DNA of 64,000 nucleotides from Candidatus Kapaibacterium sp. GTDB taxonomy: Bacteria; Bacteroidota; Ignavibacteria; Kapaibacteriales; UBA4661. The stretch's first letter is position 1. Every line of letters begins with the position of its first letter. The DNA lies in NCBI GenBank assembly GCA_025455065.1, contig JALONG010000025.1:1-64000 (forward strand). The letters run 5' to 3'. Position numbers and translations under genes: made by a program. Below the pieces are notes generated by a model. The model searched no databases. It was given only the letters and a program-made list of their open reading frames with translations, and had not been told where the DNA came from. Below are positions 35,479 through 42,993 of this stretch, one piece after another.

Positions 35479-36288
35479 ATGATTCAACCCGTTCACTATG
35501 CACCGCCTCAAGAACTCGCCGATTATGTGAGTTTTTACGGCATTATGGAATCCGAGAAAAACCTCTCCGAGCCTTATATCTCGCCACCTCTGGGGCTTTC
35601 AGGTTTTATCATCATGCTCCACGGAACAAATCGCCCCACGATAAACGGCGTTCCGATGATGAAACATCCGCACGTAGCCACAGGGCAAGCAACTGCGCCT
35701 GTTGTCGGGGAAATTATCGGGCGGAACAAAACAATTATGGTTTTTATGCCGCCGTTGGGAATGTACCAACTTTTTGGCTGCACCATGGCGGCACTCACCA
35801 ATACCTCGCTTCCCTTGAGCGAATTTTTGGGGCAGGAGGAGTATGAAACGCTTATGGAACAGTTACTCACAGCCAAGAGCAATGAGGAGCAGATTGCCGT
35901 CTTGAACGCATTTTTTCTCGCGCAAAAGCCTGTTTTTACCGTTGCCGAACCCATTATCAAAGCGCTGGACTATATTCACGAGAGGCAAGGAAATGTGAGC
36001 ATCAGCGACATCGAAACGGCGTGTTTTATCACGCGAAGAAGCCTTGAGCGGCATTTTCAAGTATGCGTTGGTCTCAGTCCCAAAGCCTACGCAAAAATTT
36101 ATCGTTTCAAATGTTTTATGAATTTTTTGCAGGAAAACCCCCAAATGACATGGACGGAATTGTGCGAGCGGCAAGGCTTTTTCGACCATTCGCATTTGAC
36201 TCGCTATTTTACGGACTTTCTCGGTATTAAGCCCCACGAACTTGTGAATGTCAATCTCGAATTTATCAATTTTCTGTTGCAGGAATAA
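35479..36288 (+). CDS. AraC family transcriptional regulator
   Basis: A 269-residue DNA-binding protein. The N-terminal ~160 residues look like the beta-rich DUF6597-type domain found before Bacteroidota AraC modules. The C-terminal ~100 residues hold two helix-turn-helix units: SISDIETACFITRRSLERHF and, after the linker, WTELCERQGFFDHSHLTRYF, ending with FLGIKPHEL. It lies 33 bases after the kinase gene and probably belongs to the same transcript. It may regulate the exporter or the following lipoprotein. Confidence 0.9.
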   Translation: MIQPVHYAPPQELADYVSFYGIMESEKNLSEPYISPPLGLSGFIIMLHGTNRPTINGVPMMKHPHVATGQATAPVVGEIIGRNKTIMVFMPPLGMYQLFGCTMAALTNTSLPLSEFLGQEEYETLMEQLLTAKSNEEQIAVLNAFFLAQKPVFTVAEPIIKALDYIHERQGNVSISDIETACFITRRSLERHFQVCVGLSPKAYAKIYRFKCFMNFLQENPQMTWTELCERQGFFDHSHLTRYFTDFLGIKPHELVNVNLEFINFLLQE

Positions 36289-36449
36289 TCGCGCTTCTGC
36301 TCAGGAATGATAAAAAATCCTCACACTCTTTACCATTTTGTCGCATTTGTACATCATCTGTTTTGTTGAATAAACCGATTTTTGTGGTACACACTGACTT
36401 CCTTTCCTGAAAAAGCAATGCTTTATTTACCACCATTTTTGGACAAACC

Positions 36450-36881
36450 ATGAAATCTTTCTTTATTCGCTTTTTTGCGCTCTGCGTTATCGCAATCGGT
36501 CTTGTAAACAGTCTCAATTCTTGCACGGTTATCACGACCGGGTCGCAAACTGAGGCGATTACACGCTCCGGCGGCTGGGTCTTTGATAGCTTTTCAGCAG
36601 GCACACCCAATGCAAATCAACAAACTGCCTATACGGGTATGACCGTAGTCTTTACCTCCTCCGGGTCTGTAACCTTTACACCAACTGCTGCCGGTGCGGC
36701 TGTTGTCGGAAAAGCAAGTGCTACCGGTACATGGTCATTAGCCTCGCTTGAGGTAATATCACTCAATGTACCGGATTTAGGGCTGAACGGCAACTATGCG
36801 ATTGCAGAATTAAACGCTACCACATTCCGTTACAACACAGGCACCACTGGTGGACTTGAGTTTAAGTGGACGGCAAAGTAA
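36450..36881 (+). CDS. Small lipoprotein, lipocalin-like
   Basis: A 143-residue lipoprotein of unknown function. The signal sequence ends in LNSC, with the lipidated cysteine at about residue 25. The mature sequence reads GGWVFDSFSAG, TGMTVVFTSSGSVTFTP, ASATGTWSLASLEVISL and YAIAELNATTFRY, the alternating pattern of a small lipocalin-like barrel common in Bacteroidota lipoproteins. It stands alone between the AraC and LytTR regulators with its own terminator, so it may be a target of one of them. Confidence 0.7.
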   Translation: MKSFFIRFFALCVIAIGLVNSLNSCTVITTGSQTEAITRSGGWVFDSFSAGTPNANQQTAYTGMTVVFTSSGSVTFTPTAAGAAVVGKASATGTWSLASLEVISLNVPDLGLNGNYAIAELNATTFRYNTGTTGGLEFKWTAK

Positions 36882-36936
36882 CGCATTGATTTGTACATTC
36901 GAGACTGAATACTTTTTAGTCAGATTGCAAATATAA

Positions 36937-36977
36937 AGGTCTGAATGCTTCGCTCCGAAGCCGCTTCAGACCTTTTT
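36937..36977 (+). terminator. Rho-independent terminator after the small lipoprotein
   Basis: AAGGTCTGAA pairs with TTCAGACCTT around a loop that contains a second small hairpin (GCTTCG/CGAAGC), followed by a T-run. Confidence 0.82.
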
Positions 36978-36979
36978 TC

Positions 36980-37016
36980 TTGTTCGTAATGTTCGCCAAC
37001 GTCGTATATTTGTCGC
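36980..37016 (+). promoter_or_regulatory. Bacteroidota-type promoter, probably leaderless, for the LytTR regulator
   Basis: TTG (36980-36982) and TATATTTG (37005-37012) are separated by 22 bases. The start codon is at 37017, four bases after the -7 element, so the transcript should begin at or next to the ATG, as for ackA at 9813. Confidence 0.5.
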
Positions 37017-37736
37017 ATGAAATCTACCTGTATCATCATCGAAGACGAACCTCTCGCATTGGAACGGACGAAGGGTTATGTGGCGAAAACACCAACGCTG
37101 CATCTTCTCGCAACCTTCGACAATGCCTTGGATGCGTTTGCTTTTTTGAAAGCGAACACGGTGGATATTCTCTTTTTGGATATTAACCTTGGCGCAATGT
37201 CGGGGCTTCAACTGCTAGAATCCATGCGCCTTTCGAGCCAAATTATCCTCACCACCGCGTATTCCGAATATGCAATCAAAGGATTTGACCTGAACGTAAC
37301 GGATTACCTTTTGAAACCGTTTCCCTTTGAACGCTTTTTGCAAGCAGTAGATAAAGCACATAACGGGCTTCAAACCAAGTCACAAGGCGGCTTACAGCCA
37401 ACAACGGCGGATGCACCGCAAGCATCTGTTTTCATCAAAACCGAGCATCGTTTGGAAAATGTACAGTTTAGCGACCTTCTGTACATCGAAGGAATGAGCG
37501 ATTACCGCAAGCTGCACCTCGCAGGCAAGAGCATAATGACGCTGCAAACTTTCAGCGAATTAGAGCAGATGATTCCGCCGAATGTGGCTTGCAGAGTGCA
37601 TAAATCCTACATGGTGGCGTTGAACAAGATTGAAAGTATTGAGCGCGACCGCATTTTATTGCGCGGTGCGGGAAAAGTGATAATTCCTATTTCGGAGACC
37701 TACAAAGAACAGTTTTTTTCACGGATTCGGAGCTAA
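37017..37736 (+). CDS. LytTR-family response regulator
   Basis: A 239-residue response regulator. The receiver domain has the acidic pair E9/D10, phospho-acceptor D55 in LFLDINLG, T79/T80 in ILTTAYS and K100 in YLLKPF. The C-terminal LytTR DNA-binding domain starts near residue 140 (VFIKTEHRLENVQFSDLLYI) and includes CRVHKSYMVALNKIESI. It is probably the partner of the LytS-type kinase at 34378 and may control the exporter, AraC or lipoprotein genes. The hydrolase gene begins three bases after its stop. Confidence 0.94.
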   Translation: MKSTCIIIEDEPLALERTKGYVAKTPTLHLLATFDNALDAFAFLKANTVDILFLDINLGAMSGLQLLESMRLSSQIILTTAYSEYAIKGFDLNVTDYLLKPFPFERFLQAVDKAHNGLQTKSQGGLQPTTADAPQASVFIKTEHRLENVQFSDLLYIEGMSDYRKLHLAGKSIMTLQTFSELEQMIPPNVACRVHKSYMVALNKIESIERDRILLRGAGKVIIPISETYKEQFFSRIRS

Positions 37737-37739
37737 GAA

Positions 37740-38267
37740 ATGACGAACGTTTTTATCCTCCCCGGACTTGGAAATTCCGGCGAGCAGCATTGGCAAACCC
37801 TTTGGGAAGCGCGTCATTCCTCGTGGAAGCGTATTATGCAGGATGATTGGGACACGCCGCGTTGTACCGATTGGGTGCAACGAATTGACAGCGTACTTTC
37901 GACTGTTCCCGAGGGTACGTCAGTGCTTGTAGCCCACAGTTCCTCATGTGCGGCAGTAGCGCATTTGGCACAAACAACCAAACACCGCATCAAAGGCGCA
38001 TTGCTAGTTGCGCCTTCCGACCCGCTTGGAGCGGCGTATCCGCAAGGTCCGACGGGCTTTGCTCCTGTGCCGCTTGAACGCCTGCCGTTTCCGAGTATCG
38101 TTGTTGCTTCAGAAAATGACGAATACATCAGTCTTGAGCAAGCACGAATTTATGCCGATGCGTGGGGAAGTCGTTTTGTGAACATTGGCGCGAAAGGGCA
38201 TATCAACTCGGCTTCGGGGTTGGGTGCTTGGGAAGAAGGCTTGAAACTGTTGGAAACACTTTTCTAA
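37740..38267 (+). CDS. RBBP9/YdeN-type serine hydrolase
   Basis: A 175-residue alpha/beta hydrolase of the RBBP9/YdeN (DUF1749-like) group, 20-kDa cytoplasmic serine hydrolases with mostly unknown substrates. The protein opens with FILPGLGNSGEQHWQTLWE. The nucleophile is the central serine in LVAHSSSCAAV. The acid is the aspartate in VASENDEYI, and the histidine is in GAKGHINSASGLG. It starts three bases after the response regulator, so the two are co-transcribed and probably translationally coupled. A bidirectional terminator follows. Confidence 0.88.
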   Translation: MTNVFILPGLGNSGEQHWQTLWEARHSSWKRIMQDDWDTPRCTDWVQRIDSVLSTVPEGTSVLVAHSSSCAAVAHLAQTTKHRIKGALLVAPSDPLGAAYPQGPTGFAPVPLERLPFPSIVVASENDEYISLEQARIYADAWGSRFVNIGAKGHINSASGLGAWEEGLKLLETLF

Positions 38268-38319
38268 TTGGCATACCCGCAATCAATACATCTATCTCAA
38301 CGCTGCATCAATACACAAC

Positions 38320-38354
38320 AAAGCCCTCTGTTTAATAAGAACAGAGGGCTTTTG
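38320..38354. terminator. Bidirectional terminator
   Basis: AAGCCCTCTGTT pairs perfectly with AACAGAGGGCTT around a 7-base loop, with TTTT on the right and A-rich sequence on the left. It sits between the convergent hydrolase and TonB-receptor genes. Confidence 0.88.
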
Positions 38355-38378
38355 TCAATCGTGCTATTTCACAGCACT

Positions 38379-41300
38379 TTAGAAAATATACCGCACACCA
38401 ATTTGCATCTGCCAGCGTGAAAGCAAGTTATCACGCACAAAAACCGTGTTTCCCTGCGGTGTTTGGAAATCAAGCCTCATGCGCCCGTCAGGTTCGTAGC
38501 CGGTAAATCGTGCAATGCCGTAGCGCGTTTGACCGCTAAAATCGCCTTGCGACGGACGGGTAACAAATTGAATGTATCCCCACGACGGATTCAGCAAATT
38601 CAGCACATTGAAGATATTTGCCGTCAGTTGAATACGCCCGATTCCTGTGGGAATATCTTGCAGCACCGATAAATCCAACTCATTCACCCAAGGCTCACGT
38701 CCTGCATTACGCGGTACGAACTGACCGCGATACTGCGAAAGCACAGGGTCATTCGTGATGAACGTATTCATCGCATTCCAAGCCGCATCGCTCATGGATA
38801 CTTGGTTTCTGTCGCGTGGAACAAAGAACAGCGCATGGTTCACAGGCTCACCAAAAAGTCCTCCAAGATTTGCGGGGTCGCCGTTATAGACATAGCTGAA
38901 TGTCCGCCCGGAGCGCCCTTCATAGCGCAAACTGACCGTCGTTGCAAAGCCGTTATCACCACCGTAAGCAAATTTGTACGACAAATATGCCACGATGCGG
39001 TGCGGAATATCAAACAGCGAGCGCGTGAGTGGCAAATTATTCGGGTCGCGTGCCGGAACGAAGAAGTTTTCATCGGCAATAAAGCCCGGATTCGAGTTCA
39101 CATCCCATGATTCACCGTAGGTATAAGCAAGATTCAAACCCAGATTTTTCCACACTTCCAAGCCTGCATCGTCCTTCGTGCCTGCGTAACCAATCGGCTT
39201 TTGCACTTGGGCAATAATGTTGAACTGATAGCCTTCTTGCGTGTTGGTGAGCAAAAACGCATCGCCGAAACTACCGGCAACCATGCCCATTCCACCGTCA
39301 CGGTTGAAGATTGGTCGCCCATCAATCGCATTGGCGCGTGACGAACCCAAGCGGAGATTTTGATACAACGGTTGATTCAGAAGTTTTGAATACACGCCCT
39401 CCAACGACGCTGTGAAGCCCAACGGGAGCTGTTGCTCAAACGCCAAGCTGGAACGCCAAGTTTGCGGCAAGCGGAAATTCGGGTCAATAAAATTCACGGT
39501 TGCAAAATAATTCCCCGGCGTTAAGCCTGTTTGCTGCGCGGGAGGATTATTCGGATTCATAAATTGCATCGGGTAGCGCTCACGAGTAACCGAGCCGTTA
39601 AAGATGAAATTCGTTGAAATATCAACGCCTGTGTTGCTGTACTGATTCGAGAGCCAAACAATCGGTGAGCGTCCCGTAAAAATCCCCGTACCGCCGCGTA
39701 ATTTTGTTTGACGATTGCCGTCGGAAAGGTCGAGGTCAAACCCGACACGCGGAGCAAGTAAAATCGCGGCATTGGGAACAACGCTCGTTGAACGCCCGAA
39801 GGCTTGCTGCGCGGCAGGATTAAAATACGGCTGCGTCGGAAGCAAGAATACATCGGCACGAACACCGCCTGTAAGGCGCAAAACTCTGCTCACATCCCAC
39901 TCATCTTGAATATACAAGCCAAGTTGCGCCGAAGTAAAGTTCGCAGTCGGTGTGCTGCCATACCGCGCAACGTCAGTGCTGAAGCGGTTGATATAGCCAA
40001 AGGGCGTACCACGCTCGAAATCATCCACGCTGCCGAAGAGGTAATTCCCGAAGTACCAAGGGAAAAAGACGTTTGCAGAACTGTAAATTTCGTTGTGTGT
40101 GCCGATAGTGATAGAGTGATTTCCCGCAAAGAGCGTAAAATCGTCCGTAATTTCGAGAATACTTTGGTTAAGCAAATTCGCTTGCGAGAAAGGTTCTACG
40201 CCCATTGTAACAACCTGCCCGCCACTTCCGACACCGATACTCACAAAGGGAAACACACCACCGGCAAAATCACCCCGACGGTCATTGATGCTCATGTAGG
40301 AAACACGCAGCTCGTTTGCGGCTTCGCTGCCGAAGGTGCTGTTAAGCTGGACAACGGTGTTATTCTGCACACTCGAAAAAACGTACTTCAAGCCCGAAAG
40401 CGAGAGTGCAAGCGGCGTTCTATCAACACCTCTGTCTTGCGTTGCGCTGACGATATTGTGCCGCACGGTCAAGCGGTGTTCGTCGGAAATATTCCAATCA
40501 AGCCTCAGAAAACCTTTCACATCGGCGATTTGTTGGTTGAAAGTGTCGTAGTTGCCGGGGTTATAGTTGTAGCGTGTTCGTGCGATATTGATAATGCGGT
40601 CAATCGTTTCGCGGGGAACGTTGAAATTGAGCGCTGCGCCGGGTTGGTTGATAGCAAGTTCCAATGGCTGCGACACGCGGCGCGTTTCTACGTTGGCGAA
40701 GAAAAAGAGTTTATCTTGCACAATCGCCCCACCCAGCCGCGCACCGACGGTAAAGTCGCTGAAAGCTGATAAAGGCTTGCGTTGCGCCTCATCATCACTG
40801 GGGCTGAGACCGGAAAGTGCTTGATTTCGGAAAAGAAAGTATGCTGAACCCGTCATCGTGTTTGTACCGGAGCGGGTTACAGAGTTCACCAAACCACCTG
40901 TAAAGCCGCTTTGACGCACATCAAAGGGCGCAACCGAAACCTGCATCTGCTCAATAGCATCAAGGCTGATAGGCTGTGCTGCTGCTTGCCCGCCAGGCGT
41001 TCCGGTGCTGGAAAGACCAAACAGGTCATTGATAACAGCGCCGTCCACCTGCACGTTGTTGTAGCGGTTATTTTGCCCCGCAATGTTGATACCACCGACG
41101 TTATCACCAGCACCAACGTTAGAGCCGACGACAAGTGGGTTGGTACGAGTCATCTCTTGGAAGGAGCGCGAGATATTCGGAGTGCGTTCAAGTTGGGCAG
41201 TCGAAATTTCACTGCCTGCACCAATTCTGGAAGCAGCTTTTTCGCGGTTAGCCGTTACTTGGATTCCTTTGATTGTTACATCTTGGGCAGCCACAGCAAT

Positions 41301-41687
41301 ATCCGCACGGCGATTTTCTCCCAAACCCAGCGTAATATCTTTTAACTCCTCTTTCCTGTACCCGACAAGTGTTACGGTAATCGTGTAAGGACCACCTACG
41401 CGCAAGCCTTTAAGGTTATAGTTCCCGTCGGCGCGGGAAATCGTGCTGTACTGCGTTCCGCTTGGAACGTGGGTCGCAGTAACACGTGCGCCCGAAAGAC
41501 CGCGTAATTTCACAGCATCCATCGTAATTTTTCCCGATAACGCATCTTCCAACTGCTGTGCATAATCCGTTGCATCGGTAATAACGCCTGTCAATGCTGA
41601 TGTGGTAACGCCTTGCGCCCAAATGTTCCCAGAGGAGCAAAGTGCAAAACACAGCAACAATGACAAAAAGAGTAGATTTTTCCTCAT
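38379..41687 (-). CDS. Oar-like TonB-dependent receptor
   Basis: A 1102-residue outer-membrane protein. A signal peptide ends in GNIWAQ. A carboxypeptidase-regulatory-like domain covers about residues 28-140 (ITDATDYAQQ to YTITVTLVGYRKEELKD). The plug carries RTNPLVVGSNVGAGDNVGG, NNRYNNVQVDGAVIND and GGLVNSVTRSG. The long barrel ends in the aromatic strand MQIGVRYIF. This matches the Oar family of TonB-dependent transporters, which can export or import proteins and large substrates. There is no SusD partner. Its upstream region (41688-41841) contains inverted repeats that could be an operator. Confidence 0.92.
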   Translation of the reverse strand: MRKNLLFLSLLLCFALCSSGNIWAQGVTTSALTGVITDATDYAQQLEDALSGKITMDAVKLRGLSGARVTATHVPSGTQYSTISRADGNYNLKGLRVGGPYTITVTLVGYRKEELKDITLGLGENRRADIAVAAQDVTIKGIQVTANREKAASRIGAGSEISTAQLERTPNISRSFQEMTRTNPLVVGSNVGAGDNVGGINIAGQNNRYNNVQVDGAVINDLFGLSSTGTPGGQAAAQPISLDAIEQMQVSVAPFDVRQSGFTGGLVNSVTRSGTNTMTGSAYFLFRNQALSGLSPSDDEAQRKPLSAFSDFTVGARLGGAIVQDKLFFFANVETRRVSQPLELAINQPGAALNFNVPRETIDRIINIARTRYNYNPGNYDTFNQQIADVKGFLRLDWNISDEHRLTVRHNIVSATQDRGVDRTPLALSLSGLKYVFSSVQNNTVVQLNSTFGSEAANELRVSYMSINDRRGDFAGGVFPFVSIGVGSGGQVVTMGVEPFSQANLLNQSILEITDDFTLFAGNHSITIGTHNEIYSSANVFFPWYFGNYLFGSVDDFERGTPFGYINRFSTDVARYGSTPTANFTSAQLGLYIQDEWDVSRVLRLTGGVRADVFLLPTQPYFNPAAQQAFGRSTSVVPNAAILLAPRVGFDLDLSDGNRQTKLRGGTGIFTGRSPIVWLSNQYSNTGVDISTNFIFNGSVTRERYPMQFMNPNNPPAQQTGLTPGNYFATVNFIDPNFRLPQTWRSSLAFEQQLPLGFTASLEGVYSKLLNQPLYQNLRLGSSRANAIDGRPIFNRDGGMGMVAGSFGDAFLLTNTQEGYQFNIIAQVQKPIGYAGTKDDAGLEVWKNLGLNLAYTYGESWDVNSNPGFIADENFFVPARDPNNLPLTRSLFDIPHRIVAYLSYKFAYGGDNGFATTVSLRYEGRSGRTFSYVYNGDPANLGGLFGEPVNHALFFVPRDRNQVSMSDAAWNAMNTFITNDPVLSQYRGQFVPRNAGREPWVNELDLSVLQDIPTGIGRIQLTANIFNVLNLLNPSWGYIQFVTRPSQGDFSGQTRYGIARFTGYEPDGRMRLDFQTPQGNTVFVRDNLLSRWQMQIGVRYIF

Positions 41688-41775
41688 AACACTTCCTTAA
41701 AGTTGTGAATAAATGAATAGAACTGATTGAAGGTACTAAAAGGTACGAATGTCCTCAAACTACTAAAATTCTTGC

Positions 41776-41830
41776 GGCTTGGGAGCAGAGAAGTTTTCCA
41801 CCAAGCCAATGTTACGAAATAGTAACATTG
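41776..41830. promoter_or_regulatory. Nested inverted repeats between the hydroxyacid oxidase and Oar-like genes
   Basis: A perfect 9-bp palindrome, CAATGTTAC-N6-GTAACATTG (41807-41830), lies next to a 7-bp pair, GGCTTGG (41776-41782) and CCAAGCC (41801-41807). There is no T-run on either strand. Placement upstream of the TonB receptor suggests an operator or a hairpin in the oxidase 3' end. Confidence 0.45.
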
Positions 41831-41841
41831 CAACAAGGAAC

Positions 41842-42918
41842 TCAGGTTGCCAGCAAATCCCCTCTTATTTTCTCAATGTCTCGGCAACCGCACAGTGCCA
41901 TTGCCAAATCAAGTTCATCACGCAATATCTCCAAAACCCTCTTCACGCCTTGTTCGCCTTCAACAGCCAAACCCCAAAGAATCGGTCGCCCCAAAAACAC
42001 CGCCTTTGCACCAAGCGCCAACGCCTTCAAAACGTCTGTCCCGCGCCTAACACCGCCGTCCAGCATTACATCTGCCATAATGCCAGCAGAATCAACAACC
42101 GCAGAAAGGGCATCAATAGTCGCTTGGGCTGTATCAAGTTGTCTGCCGCCATGATTGGAAATGATAATGCCCGCCACTCCGTGCTGCACCGCCAGGATTG
42201 CATCATCAGCACGCAGAACACCCTTCACAATCATCGGAAGACCGCTTATTTCCTTCAGCCACAGCACATCATTCCACGTCAGCGAATCTTCAATGTTCAG
42301 CGAAAAATGATGCCCCAAACTTGATTCTCCCGCCGTGTGGGGAACGCCCGTTGCCCCGACAGCCGCATAATTCGGCAAGGAAAGATGCGCCGGAAGATGA
42401 AACCCCGCACGAACAGCACCCTCACGCTTACCCAAATATGGCGTATCCACCGTGAGAACAAGCGCCGTCGCGCCGGCAGCTTTTGCCCTGAGCGCAAGTT
42501 CCCGTGTGGCTTCGCGGTCTTTATACACATACACCTGAAACCACCACCGAAGCCCTTCGACCTTGCCAATATCATCCACGCTCACCGTTGAAGTAGTGCT
42601 GAGAATCATTGGAACGTTTAAGGATGAGGCTGCGCGGGCTGTGGCGTGTTCACCGTCATCGTGCGCGAGACGTTGCATTGCCGTTGGTGCAATGCCAATC
42701 GGCATCGAAAAGGGCTGCCCCAAAAGCAAGGTTTGAAGCGACCTTTCAGATACATCCTGCAACACACGCGGACGCAAAACAATTTCCTGAAATGCCGTTT
42801 GGTTGCGCCGAAGCGTGATTTCATCGGCAGCACCGCCACGAAAATACTCTAAGGCGTTGGAATCAAGTTTGGAAGCGGCTTCGCGCTCGTAATCGTGGAG
42901 ATTGAGAAGGAGGCTCAT
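41842..42918 (-). CDS. FMN-dependent alpha-hydroxy-acid oxidase (lactate type)
   Basis: A 358-residue FMN enzyme of the LldD/glycolate-oxidase/lactate-monooxygenase family, oxidising L-2-hydroxyacids such as L-lactate. Visible signatures: EYFRGGAADEITLRRN; PIGIAPTAMQRLAHDDGE (FMN pocket); VLTVDTPYLGKRE; IVKGVLRADDA with the flavin-contacting lysine; and the catalytic histidine/arginine in IISNHGGRQLD, followed by DGGVRRGTDVLKALALGA. ATG 42918 (MSLLLNLHDYE) was chosen over 42954 because the family begins there. A D-hydroxyacid-type FAD oxidase lies 2.5 kb away, which suggests linked hydroxyacid use. The terminal acceptor is not determinable. Confidence 0.92.
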   Translation of the reverse strand: MSLLLNLHDYEREAASKLDSNALEYFRGGAADEITLRRNQTAFQEIVLRPRVLQDVSERSLQTLLLGQPFSMPIGIAPTAMQRLAHDDGEHATARAASSLNVPMILSTTSTVSVDDIGKVEGLRWWFQVYVYKDREATRELALRAKAAGATALVLTVDTPYLGKREGAVRAGFHLPAHLSLPNYAAVGATGVPHTAGESSLGHHFSLNIEDSLTWNDVLWLKEISGLPMIVKGVLRADDAILAVQHGVAGIIISNHGGRQLDTAQATIDALSAVVDSAGIMADVMLDGGVRRGTDVLKALALGAKAVFLGRPILWGLAVEGEQGVKRVLEILRDELDLAMALCGCRDIEKIRGDLLAT

Positions 42919-42993
42919 GGGAGATGGTAATGTATTGAGGAAAGATTTTTCCAAAACTTAGCAAAAAACGGCGAAAAATGGTAGTTTTACGGT

